Notes under the pieces: model-generated | Seen by the model: only the letters and a program-made list of their open reading frames with translations | What the model was told of the DNA's origin: nothing | Databases searched by the model: none | From: Oscillospiraceae bacterium | Lineage (GTDB): Bacteria; Bacillota; Clostridia; Oscillospirales; UBA644 | DNA: 19,268 nucleotides | Direction of reading: 5' to 3' | Assembly: GCA_015067385.1 (NCBI GenBank) | Contig: SVMP01000018.1 | Span: 1 to 19,268, forward strand | Shown: in pieces, positions 1-6,352 of the stretch | Layout of the letters: every line of letters starts with the position of its first letter | How positions within the stretch are numbered: position 1 is the first letter of the stretch | Program-made: the position numbers and the translations under genes

Positions 1-1072
1 ATGCAGGAACATTTGTTGCCCATATAGCAACATGATCGCCTTTTCTGACGCCCATAGAGATCAATGCTCGAGCAAATTCATCAACATCATCTCTGAATTC
101 GGGGTATGTTCTCGTATAATCAAGCTCGGTATATCTGAAAGCATACTGATCAGGAAAGCTCTCGCATATCTTATCAAGAAGCATGGGGAAGGTGTAATTT
201 ATAAGGTGCTCTTTAGGCCATATAAAATTACCGGTATGAGCAATGTTAAACTGAAGAGAATCTTTCTTGGTGAGATATTTCTTCATATAATGAGCAAAAT
301 GCGGGAAAACAATACCGGCATCACTAAGATGCTTTGCCCATCTTTTTACCCATTCAAGAGAAATATATCCGTCATAACCAAAGTCTCTGAGTGCTGTAAG
401 CATCTCATCTATAGGAAGATCGCCTTCACCCATAAGTCTGTATGCGGCATTTCCGTCGATCATGACAGAGTCTTTAACATGAACGTATTTAATAAGCGAA
501 CCAAGATTCTTTATTGGTTCGTCGGGGGCTTCGTTTGCATAACGGTAGGGATGGTGTACGTCCCAAAGAACAGCAACATGACTGTTGTTAACTTTATCAA
601 TAAGTTTTTTCAGACGCTTTGTATCAGAATATACACCGTTTGTTTCAACAAGAAGGGTTACATTTGTTCCTTCTGCTAATTGGGCAGCTTTTTTAAGAAC
701 TTCACATACAGCATCGTCGTCAACCTCATCAATGGGCATAGGCTCTCTGTCTGCAAGGATTCTTATATAAGGTGTATTCAGCTTTTGGGCGAGTTCGATA
801 TATTGAGCGATCTCATTGAGATTTTCCTCTGTTTTCTCAATATATTTAAGACCGCAACCGGAGGATAGGCAAGGAATCTCCAAATTCAATCTCTGTAGGG
901 TCTTTATCGTCTCCGTAATTTTATTGTCTGAAAAAGGTTGAGCGTTAACGGCAAATATGTCATTACCGAGACCTCTTATCTCTATACCGTTAAAACCGAT
1001 ATCTTTTGCCATTGAATAAATATCAGACCAGCTATACTCGGGACAAGCAAGCGTTGAAAATGATATCTTCAT
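1..1072 (-). CDS. TIM-barrel sugar isomerase/epimerase fused to AMP-binding acyl-CoA synthetase domain (partial, C-terminus off the left edge)
   Basis: The minus-strand frame from ATG 1072 is open for 357 codons to the window edge with no stop. Residues 1-270 form an AP-endonuclease-2/xylose-isomerase-like TIM barrel (sugar phosphate isomerase/epimerase, IolE/Hyi type). It keeps the expected metal ligands: E143 in VETNG, D171 and H174 in LWDVHHP, H198 in YVHVKD and E240 in SLEW. After a linker at about 270-292, residues 293-357 are the N-terminal start of an AMP-forming ligase (ANL superfamily), with FPMLLDKICESFPDQYAF, TYPEFRDDVDEFARAL and MGVRKGDHVAIWATNVP. That is the usual opening of fatty-acyl-CoA synthetases, so most of the ligase lies outside. 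The Shine-Dalgarno GGAGG ends 7 bases before the ATG. Domain assignment is strong. The substrate is unknown; activation of a sugar-derived or other carboxylic acid is speculation. Confidence 0.88.
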   Translation of the reverse strand, partial: MKISFSTLACPEYSWSDIYSMAKDIGFNGIEIRGLGNDIFAVNAQPFSDNKITETIKTLQRLNLEIPCLSSGCGLKYIEKTEENLNEIAQYIELAQKLNTPYIRILADREPMPIDEVDDDAVCEVLKKAAQLAEGTNVTLLVETNGVYSDTKRLKKLIDKVNNSHVAVLWDVHHPYRYANEAPDEPIKNLGSLIKYVHVKDSVMIDGNAAYRLMGEGDLPIDEMLTALRDFGYDGYISLEWVKRWAKHLSDAGIVFPHFAHYMKKYLTKKDSLQFNIAHTGNFIWPKEHLINYTFPMLLDKICESFPDQYAFRYTELDYTRTYPEFRDDVDEFARALISMGVRKGDHVAIWATNVPA

Positions 1073-1119
1073 GCAATTTCCTCCATTCTTTTATTTTGTA
1101 AATTAAAAATATAATTCAT

Positions 1120-1148
1120 ATTCTATCAAAACATTGAGTATTTGTCAA
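1120..1148 (-). promoter_or_regulatory. SigA-type promoter of the isomerase/AMP-ligase fusion gene
   Basis: Reading the minus strand: -35 TTGACA (1148-1143), a 17-base spacer, then -10 TAGAAT (1125-1120) preceded by TGA, an extended -10. The predicted start, near 1113, gives a leader of about 41 bases before ATG 1072. The spacer holds the recurring 9-base motif at 1129-1137. Confidence 0.75.
1129..1137 (+). repeat. AAACATTGA promoter motif, copy 1
   Basis: Exact 9-base copy on the plus strand, inside the -35/-10 spacer of the minus-strand promoter at 1120-1148. Three other exact copies (6292, 12833, 14199) also lie in promoter regions. Function unknown. Confidence 0.5.
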
Positions 1149-1168
1149 GTATTTCACTTAACTTTTTC

Positions 1169-1197
1169 TTGACATTATTAAAATAATGTGATAAAAT
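1169..1197 (+). promoter_or_regulatory. Extended -10 promoter of the pseudouridine synthase operon
   Basis: TTGACA (1169-1174), a 17-base spacer, TAAAAT (1192-1197) preceded by TGA (extended -10). Initiation 7-8 bases downstream would fall at about 1204-1206, on the likely ATG at 1206, leaving essentially no 5' leader. Its CTTGACA and the divergent promoter's TGTCAAG form an exact 7-base inverted repeat (1143-1149 and 1168-1174). Confidence 0.75.
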
Positions 1198-1205
1198 ATC
1201 CTGTA

Positions 1206-2096
1206 ATGAAACGTACATTTGATTATTTTATCGAACCGCAGGATGATCAAAAAACAGTAAAATCGTTCCTTGTCGGCTGCGGTCGAATTTCTTTGACTTG
1301 TTTAAAAAAAATTAAATTTGCCGATGATGGTATTTTGCTTAACGGTAAAAGGGTTTATGTTACGGAAAAGCTAAATATCGGAGATCATCTTCAGATCAAT
1401 ATATCCGACGACAAACAAAGTTCTGTTATCCCTGTAAAAGGAAATATTGAAATTCTTTATGAGGATGAAGATCTTCTTATTGTAGATAAGCCCCCGTATA
1501 TGCCTGTCCATCCATCCAAAGGACATCCCGAAGATAGTCTCGCAAACATTGTGACATCTTATTATTATCAAAACGGACAAAGTTTTGCTTTTAGATGTGT
1601 TACAAGACTTGACAAAAATACCTCGGGTGTTGTTGTTATTGCAAAAAATGCATTTACTCACGACAGTTTAAGAAAACAACTCGTTACCTGCAGTATAGAA
1701 AAGAAATATCAAGCACTTGTTCATGGGAAAACAAAAGAATTCGGAACTATAGATGCTCCGATATACAGGCCGGACGAGGCGACGATAAAACGCGAGGTTT
1801 CTCCAAAGGGTGTTTTTGCTGTAACTCATTATAAAACAATAAAAACAGAAAATGATATTTCTTTTATCGAACTTACCCCCGAAACAGGAAGAACTCATCA
1901 GATTAGAGTTCATATGTCTTATATCGGACATCCGCTATGCGGAGACTTTCTGTATGGCGATGAAAATGACGGATATCCGAGGCAAATGTTGCACGCTTTT
2001 CAAATATCATTTTTACATCCTGTCAGTAAAGAAAAGATAACTGTGAAAACCAAAAACGATAAATGGATGTTTGAAAAAAACGAAAAGGAAGTTTAA
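1206..2096 (+). CDS. RluA/RluD-family RNA pseudouridine synthase
   Basis: A 296-residue protein predicted to isomerise specific uridines in rRNA or tRNA to pseudouridine. The N-terminus (about 15-65) looks like an S4-type RNA-binding segment, with ILLNGKRVYVTEKLNIGD. The catalytic signature is RLDKNTSG with nucleophile D136. ETGRTHQIRVHM (226-237) and GHPLCGDFLYG (241-251) are also typical. Length fits RluD-like enzymes. The in-frame GTG at 1188 lies between the promoter -35 and -10, so it cannot be in the mRNA made from that promoter; ATG 1206 also starts the protein at the usual family N-terminus. No Shine-Dalgarno precedes 1206, so a leaderless mRNA is likely. The CBS-domain gene follows one base after the stop. 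Which RluA subtype and which target uridine cannot be told. Confidence 0.9.
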   Translation: MKRTFDYFIEPQDDQKTVKSFLVGCGRISLTCLKKIKFADDGILLNGKRVYVTEKLNIGDHLQINISDDKQSSVIPVKGNIEILYEDEDLLIVDKPPYMPVHPSKGHPEDSLANIVTSYYYQNGQSFAFRCVTRLDKNTSGVVVIAKNAFTHDSLRKQLVTCSIEKKYQALVHGKTKEFGTIDAPIYRPDEATIKREVSPKGVFAVTHYKTIKTENDISFIELTPETGRTHQIRVHMSYIGHPLCGDFLYGDENDGYPRQMLHAFQISFLHPVSKEKITVKTKNDKWMFEKNEKEV

Positions 2097-2097
2097 T

Positions 2098-2793
2098 ATG
2101 AACAATACAGATCTTTTTCTTGATCTCTATAAACAGCTGGAACAGACAGCTATTTCTGTTTACGGTTTACCTGCAGACGGAACAGCTGTTTCGAAATTAG
2201 AGCGTTTCAACGAATATAAATCAATAAGAGCAGAATTAAAATATTGCCGAGAGGTAAGAGCTTTATTGAGCCATAATCCTAAGATTGATGGCGATTTTGC
2301 CGTTTGTCCGAGTGATTCTATGATTAAAACGCTCGAAAAGGTAATATCTAAAATAAAAGAACCGCCCACATGTTTTGAACGTTCCGTCAAGGGTGCCAAT
2401 ATTTTATCTGCAAAACCCGAGGATATCGTTTTTAATAAAATGAAAGTAATGAAATCGTTTGGGTATTCCTACATCCCGATAATGAAATCAGGCAGGGTAG
2501 TGGGCGTTTTCGGTAAACATACCGTATTTTCGCTTGTACTTGACGGCTTGGATAATATTTTATTTGACAATACGCGTTTTACCGATATTGCACAATATAC
2601 GTCTTTATCAAAAAGCGATAAAAATTCCTTCAGGTTTATTCCGAGAGATATGTATCTTTTTGAAGCTGAAGATCTTGTTGTCAATGCTTTTAAGAAAAAG
2701 GAAAGAATCAATCTTCTCTTTGTTACCCAAACAGGTAAACCCACAGAGTCTTTGCTTGGCATTTTAACTCCGTGGGATGTAATGGATAATTGA
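2098..2793 (+). CDS. CBS-domain protein with helical N-terminal region
   Basis: A 231-residue cytoplasmic protein without signal peptide or membrane segment. Residues 1-90 are mostly helical and match no family I recognise. Residues 100-231 look like a paired CBS module: NILSAKPEDIVFNKMKVMKSFGYSYIPIM, then GRVVGVFGKHTVFSLVL for the first unit, and a second ending GILTPWDVMDN. CBS pairs usually bind adenine nucleotides and act as regulatory switches; what this one controls is unknown. ATG 2098 is chosen because the Shine-Dalgarno AAGGAAG (2085-2091) lies 6 bases upstream; an in-frame TTG at 2071 lies inside the previous gene. One base separates it from the pseudouridine synthase stop, so the two are co-transcribed and probably translationally coupled. 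Confidence 0.8.
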   Translation: MNNTDLFLDLYKQLEQTAISVYGLPADGTAVSKLERFNEYKSIRAELKYCREVRALLSHNPKIDGDFAVCPSDSMIKTLEKVISKIKEPPTCFERSVKGANILSAKPEDIVFNKMKVMKSFGYSYIPIMKSGRVVGVFGKHTVFSLVLDGLDNILFDNTRFTDIAQYTSLSKSDKNSFRFIPRDMYLFEAEDLVVNAFKKKERINLLFVTQTGKPTESLLGILTPWDVMDN

Positions 2794-2891
2794 CAATTAT
2801 ATTATTTAAATATCATTTTAGGGTGATTGATGATATTAAGATCTTGTAAAATCAAATAAACAATCATAATAATTCAATTATAATAAGCCAA

Positions 2892-2925
2892 AAACAGACC
2901 TTCTCTTTTAAAAGAAGGTCTGTTT
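2892..2925. terminator. Terminator between convergent operons, stronger for the minus strand
   Basis: A perfect 13-base stem (2892-2904 with 2913-2925, left arm AAACAGACCTTCT) encloses an 8-base loop. Read on the minus strand it is followed by a run of five T, as expected for the end of the glucokinase operon. On the plus strand only three T follow, so it may end the CBS-gene transcript less efficiently. Apart from this the gap 2794-2946 is AT-rich with no gene that I can see. Confidence 0.8.
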
Positions 2926-2946
2926 CCGTATATAAGAATAATAATC

Positions 2947-3894
2947 TTATCTGAGGAAAGCCGCACCGATAATACCGGCATCGTTACCGAGAGTTGCAAC
3001 AGCAATTTTCTGTTCGGGGAGACGGCTGCCTGCGTAAACATATTTATTGATATATTCACGCATGGGCTTGAGGAGATAGTCGCCTTCGTTGCAGATACCG
3101 CCACCGATGATGAGAATTTCGGGTCTGAAGATATTTATCATATCGATAAGACCTTCTGCGATATATTTAATGTATTTGTCAACAACTTCCTGTCCTGCAG
3201 CATCGCCCTTTTTAGCCGCTTCAAAAGCAGTTCTTCCGCTTACTGTTTCAAGGGTGTAGTCTTTGTTCATGATAGAATCGGGATGTTCTTTCATTGCTGC
3301 AGCGGTCTGACGGATGAGAGCGGTTGCAGATGCATATGCTTCCCAACAACCGTTTCTGCCGCATGAGCAAGGTTCACCGTTTTGAACGATCATAATGTGA
3401 CCGAGTTCTGCGCCTGCGGAATGCTGTCCTTCGTAGATCTGTCCGTTGATAACGATACCGCCGCCTACACCTGTGCCGAGGGTTATCATAATAGCGTTTT
3501 TAAGTCCTTTTGCTGCACCGGAAATAACTTCACCGAGAGCGGCAACATTAGCATCATTGCCGATATAAACAGGTTTATCTATGTGCTTTCTGAGAAGTTC
3601 TGCCATAGGAATGTTTTCGCCGTACTTAAAGTTGTTTGCGTAAACAACAACGCCGTTTGCAGTGTCAATGCTTCCGGGTGCACCGATACCGATATGAAGA
3701 ACATTGTCAAGAGAAATATTGTTTTCTTCGAGAAGAGATGTTGTGCAATCAGCCATGTCTTTTACAATTTCTTCAAATGGACGCTGAGAACCTGTTTTTA
3801 CGGATTTTTTTGCGAGAATCGCGCCGTCTTCGGTAACAATACCTACGGCGATGTTAGTACCGCCAAGGTCAATGCCTATTTTATAATTTGCCAT
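2947..3894 (-). CDS. glcK: ROK-family glucokinase
   Basis: A 315-residue cytoplasmic sugar kinase predicted to phosphorylate glucose with ATP to glucose 6-phosphate. The phosphate-binding motif DLGGTN is at 9-14, catalytic D114 is in GNDAN, and the second phosphate motif TLGTGVGGG is at 138-146. The ROK zinc site is complete: H166 in ELGHI, then C176, C178 and C183 in the CSCGRNGC segment, followed by WEAYAS. The ATG has a Shine-Dalgarno AAAGGA about 11 bases upstream, a longer spacing than usual. It lies 32 bases downstream of the fused glycosyltransferase gene with no terminator between, so the two form one operon ending at the hairpin 2892-2925. Glucokinase is the best fit; a related hexose kinase such as N-acetylmannosamine kinase is possible. 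DNA-binding ROK repressors are excluded because there is no N-terminal helix-turn-helix domain. Confidence 0.9.
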   Translation of the reverse strand: MANYKIGIDLGGTNIAVGIVTEDGAILAKKSVKTGSQRPFEEIVKDMADCTTSLLEENNISLDNVLHIGIGAPGSIDTANGVVVYANNFKYGENIPMAELLRKHIDKPVYIGNDANVAALGEVISGAAKGLKNAIMITLGTGVGGGIVINGQIYEGQHSAGAELGHIMIVQNGEPCSCGRNGCWEAYASATALIRQTAAAMKEHPDSIMNKDYTLETVSGRTAFEAAKKGDAAGQEVVDKYIKYIAEGLIDMINIFRPEILIIGGGICNEGDYLLKPMREYINKYVYAGSRLPEQKIAVATLGNDAGIIGAAFLR

Positions 3895-3926
3895 AATATT
3901 AGTTTTCCTTTCAATATATGAAAAAT

Positions 3927-6182
3927 TTAATCGTGTTTAGTTGCTCTTTTTACTGTGCTTTTACGGATAGCACGGTAATAAGCCTTTAAAATCTTATTGC
4001 CGAATGTTTCAAGAGAATATTCCTCAGCCTTTTTCAAGGCATTATTTCTCATTTCAGCTTGTTTTTCTTCGGGTAGATTTCTATACTTGCTTATGTTGGA
4101 AACAAATTCTTTACCGGTTTTAAAGAATAATCCGGTAACATTGTCAACAAGGACATCTGTAAGAACCTCATCGTATCTTGCAACAACGGGCAGCCCCGCA
4201 GCCATTGCCTCGATATATGTAAGCCCCTGTGTTTCGCTTGTCGAGGCTGTAACAAAAAGATTTCCGAGTGCATAGTAGTTTTGAATTTGATCGGGGGGTT
4301 GTTTTCCCATAAAAAAGACTTTATCGGTTAATCCTTTTTGTTTGACAAGTGCTTTCAGATCTTCCTCTGACGGTCCGTATCCGGTTATTAACATAACAGT
4401 GTCGGGATATTCGTCGAAAACATCAGTCAGATTTTCTATTATAAGATCCAGACTTTTTTCTTGCGCCAATCTTCCGACATACACTATCCTGAATTTATCT
4501 TTTATATTTAAAGAATCAAGAATACCGTCAACATATTCCCTGTTCACGTTTTCAGGGTTTAATCTTGCCGTATCAATACCTGTCGGAACAACATGCATTT
4601 GTTTTTTTATTCCGTAAGTTTTCAAAACCTCAAAAGTCTTTTGTGACGGCACAATTATCTCACAATCTCTGTCGTATACATATTTGGAGTACATTCCAAC
4701 AAGTTTTCTTGATGTTTTATCAAAATGACCTTTTGTAATGTAATGGGTATAATCTTCCCACATTGTGTGGCTTGTATAGCAATAGGGTATCTTGTAAAGC
4801 CTTGCTGCCGCCAATGCGATCATCCTGATGGTGAATTCAGTATGAATATGGATTATGTCAAGATCCATGTTTTTGATATAATCCAATGCTTGAATACTTA
4901 TAGGTCGTGAAATTCGGTAGCCGTAAAGTTGTTTTAATTTAACCGCAGGTATTCTCAGAACACCGGATTCAAATTCAACACCGCCAACTAATTTCGTATC
5001 GAGGGTTGCTGTTATGACATAGACCGTGTGGCCCATTCTCTGAAGTTGCTTTCTTAAGGTTTCTATTGAAACAGATACACCGTTTACATCTGGATAATAA
5101 GTATCGGAAAAAAGACCTATATGCAGTTTATCATTTTTATTGTTGTCTTTTGCGAATTTACGTATGGCAGTTGTTATAACATCTTCCTGAGTTGCCTCAT
5201 ATATTCGTTTTAACTTGATACCTACGTTTTTTAAGGAATGTTCTTCAGCTGTTTTTCTTGCGTCCAAAGAAACATCGTTTATTTTTCCTTCAATCAGGTC
5301 TTTTACGATTCGAGCAAAGTCATCGTTGTTTTGTCCCTTATAACAATTTACACCGTCTTTAAGCCAATCCTGATAGACAGGAAGATCTCTGACAACTATA
5401 TTGTTTTTACAAGCCATACATTCAAGCAAATTAATGCCTTCGCTTTCTTCGTATGTTGGGTACAATATAACATCTGCGGCGGATAAAGCTCCTATGTAAT
5501 CATCCTCGGAAACATAATCCGATAAGATAACATTGGGAGGATAATCATGCAATGTAATATTTCGGATCTCGAGACTGAAAAGTGAGGATTTGGTAGAAGG
5601 TATCCAAACAAATTTATACTCGGGTAACATTTTAGCAATAGAAAGAAAATCATGGAATCCTTTCTTTTTTAATGTCTGCCCGATAGAGACGACAATTTTG
5701 TCATTTTTATCAAAACCGCAAACTGCTCTGAAATTATCAGCTTTTTCAGAATTTCGAATGTAATTGTTTGTATCAACAGCATTCGGAACGACCTCAATAG
5801 GAGTCTTGATTCCGTAGTTTTGAAGGGTATTACAGGAATATAGGGTTGGGGCAATTATACAATCGCCTTTTAAATACAACCCTTTCAAGCGTTCCTGAAA
5901 GACTTTAGACACCATGTTTGTAATAAAAGAAGGGTTCTTAAAGTCGTCTTCGATGGAATGAGCATTATAAACGATCGCAGCACCGTTTTTTCTTGCTTTG
6001 GATATTATTGGCTCACTGTTGAAAAATACCGTATTTATATGCAGAATATCAAAGTCATCATCAGGATCCAAGGTATATTCGATACCGACAGAGTCTAAAG
6101 CCATTTGCTGGTATTTCAGAACTTTATTTATACCTGATCTTGAAATCTTATCTATTCCCTCAAAATATAACAGAACCTTCAA
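3927..6182 (-). CDS. Fused double GT4 glycosyltransferase, LafB/BgsA-like plus LafA/BgsB-like (glycolipid synthesis)
   Basis: A 751-residue protein with two complete GT-B fold, GT4-family units. Unit 1 (about 1-335) opens MKVLLYFEG, has SRSGINKVLKYQQMAL, DFDILHIN and NAHSIEDDF, and ends with the EX7E pair E246/E254. This resembles LafB/BgsA, which adds the second sugar to glucosyl-diacylglycerol. Unit 2 (about 353-751) opens KLHIGLFSDTYYPDVNGVSV and has HIHTEF, TSHTMWEDYTHYI and EX7E pair E650/E658. It resembles LafA/BgsB, the diacylglycerol glucosyltransferase. Single LafA or LafB is about half this size. The basic C-terminus suits peripheral membrane binding. The start is set at TTG 6182: Shine-Dalgarno AGAGGTG lies 6 bases before it, and the alternative GTG 6191 is inside that Shine-Dalgarno. 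Glucokinase follows 32 bases downstream. The family is sure; the lipid role and sugar identities are inferred from resemblance. Confidence 0.85.
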   Translation of the reverse strand: MKVLLYFEGIDKISRSGINKVLKYQQMALDSVGIEYTLDPDDDFDILHINTVFFNSEPIISKARKNGAAIVYNAHSIEDDFKNPSFITNMVSKVFQERLKGLYLKGDCIIAPTLYSCNTLQNYGIKTPIEVVPNAVDTNNYIRNSEKADNFRAVCGFDKNDKIVVSIGQTLKKKGFHDFLSIAKMLPEYKFVWIPSTKSSLFSLEIRNITLHDYPPNVILSDYVSEDDYIGALSAADVILYPTYEESEGINLLECMACKNNIVVRDLPVYQDWLKDGVNCYKGQNNDDFARIVKDLIEGKINDVSLDARKTAEEHSLKNVGIKLKRIYEATQEDVITTAIRKFAKDNNKNDKLHIGLFSDTYYPDVNGVSVSIETLRKQLQRMGHTVYVITATLDTKLVGGVEFESGVLRIPAVKLKQLYGYRISRPISIQALDYIKNMDLDIIHIHTEFTIRMIALAAARLYKIPYCYTSHTMWEDYTHYITKGHFDKTSRKLVGMYSKYVYDRDCEIIVPSQKTFEVLKTYGIKKQMHVVPTGIDTARLNPENVNREYVDGILDSLNIKDKFRIVYVGRLAQEKSLDLIIENLTDVFDEYPDTVMLITGYGPSEEDLKALVKQKGLTDKVFFMGKQPPDQIQNYYALGNLFVTASTSETQGLTYIEAMAAGLPVVARYDEVLTDVLVDNVTGLFFKTGKEFVSNISKYRNLPEEKQAEMRNNALKKAEEYSLETFGNKILKAYYRAIRKSTVKRATKHD

Positions 6183-6222
6183 TATAAACACCTCTTTGAA
6201 TGATCAATTCTGTCTGATTCTA

Positions 6223-6251
6223 ATTTTACCATATTTCGCATTTAATGTCAA
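6223..6251 (-). promoter_or_regulatory. Promoter of the glycosyltransferase-glucokinase operon
   Basis: Minus strand: TTGACA (6251-6246), a 17-base spacer, TAAAAT (6228-6223) preceded by TGG (extended -10). The predicted start, near 6216, gives a leader of about 34 bases carrying the Shine-Dalgarno AGAGGTG. Confidence 0.78.
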
Positions 6252-6255
6252 GCAT

Positions 6256-6271
6256 TAATCTTTTAAGATTA
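6256..6271. promoter_or_regulatory. Small inverted repeat between divergent promoters, possible operator
   Basis: TAATCTT, two bases, AAGATTA: a 7-base perfect inverted repeat. It lies just upstream of the -35 of the minus-strand promoter (6246-6251) and about 15 bases upstream of the plus-strand -35 (6287). The position suits a regulator controlling both directions, but AT-rich palindromes also arise by chance. No regulator gene is adjacent. Confidence 0.3.
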
Positions 6272-6286
6272 TTCTGTTATTAAAGA

Positions 6287-6315
6287 TTGACAAACATTGA
6301 AAAATTTGATATAAT
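6287..6315 (+). promoter_or_regulatory. Full-consensus promoter of the oxidoreductase-pth-mfd operon
   Basis: TTGACA (6287-6292), a 17-base spacer, TATAAT (6310-6315) preceded by TGA. Every element matches consensus, so this should be the strongest promoter in the window. A start near 6322 gives a leader of about 31 bases. Confidence 0.85.
6292..6300 (+). repeat. AAACATTGA promoter motif, copy 2
   Basis: Exact plus-strand copy overlapping the last base of the -35 and running into the spacer of the promoter at 6287-6315. Confidence 0.5.
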
Positions 6316-6352
6316 ACAAAAAAACAATTATTTTTCCTAAGGAGAATAAATT

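Noticed and set aside
32..679. Long plus-strand open frame opposite the isomerase/AMP-ligase gene
   Set aside because: Its translation shows no recognisable domain. The opposite strand in the same interval encodes a clear TIM barrel with all metal ligands, so this is an antisense shadow.
2071..2097. Upstream TTG start for the CBS protein
   Set aside because: It lies inside the pseudouridine synthase gene, while ATG 2098 has a well-placed Shine-Dalgarno.
3382..3921. Plus-strand 179-codon open frame over the glucokinase gene
   Set aside because: It is antisense to the conserved ROK motifs, has no Shine-Dalgarno or promoter, and its translation resembles no family.
6189..6191. GTG start for the fused glycosyltransferase
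   Set aside because: The GTG is part of the Shine-Dalgarno AGAGGTG. The TTG at 6182 has correct spacing and gives the family N-terminus MKVLLYFEG.
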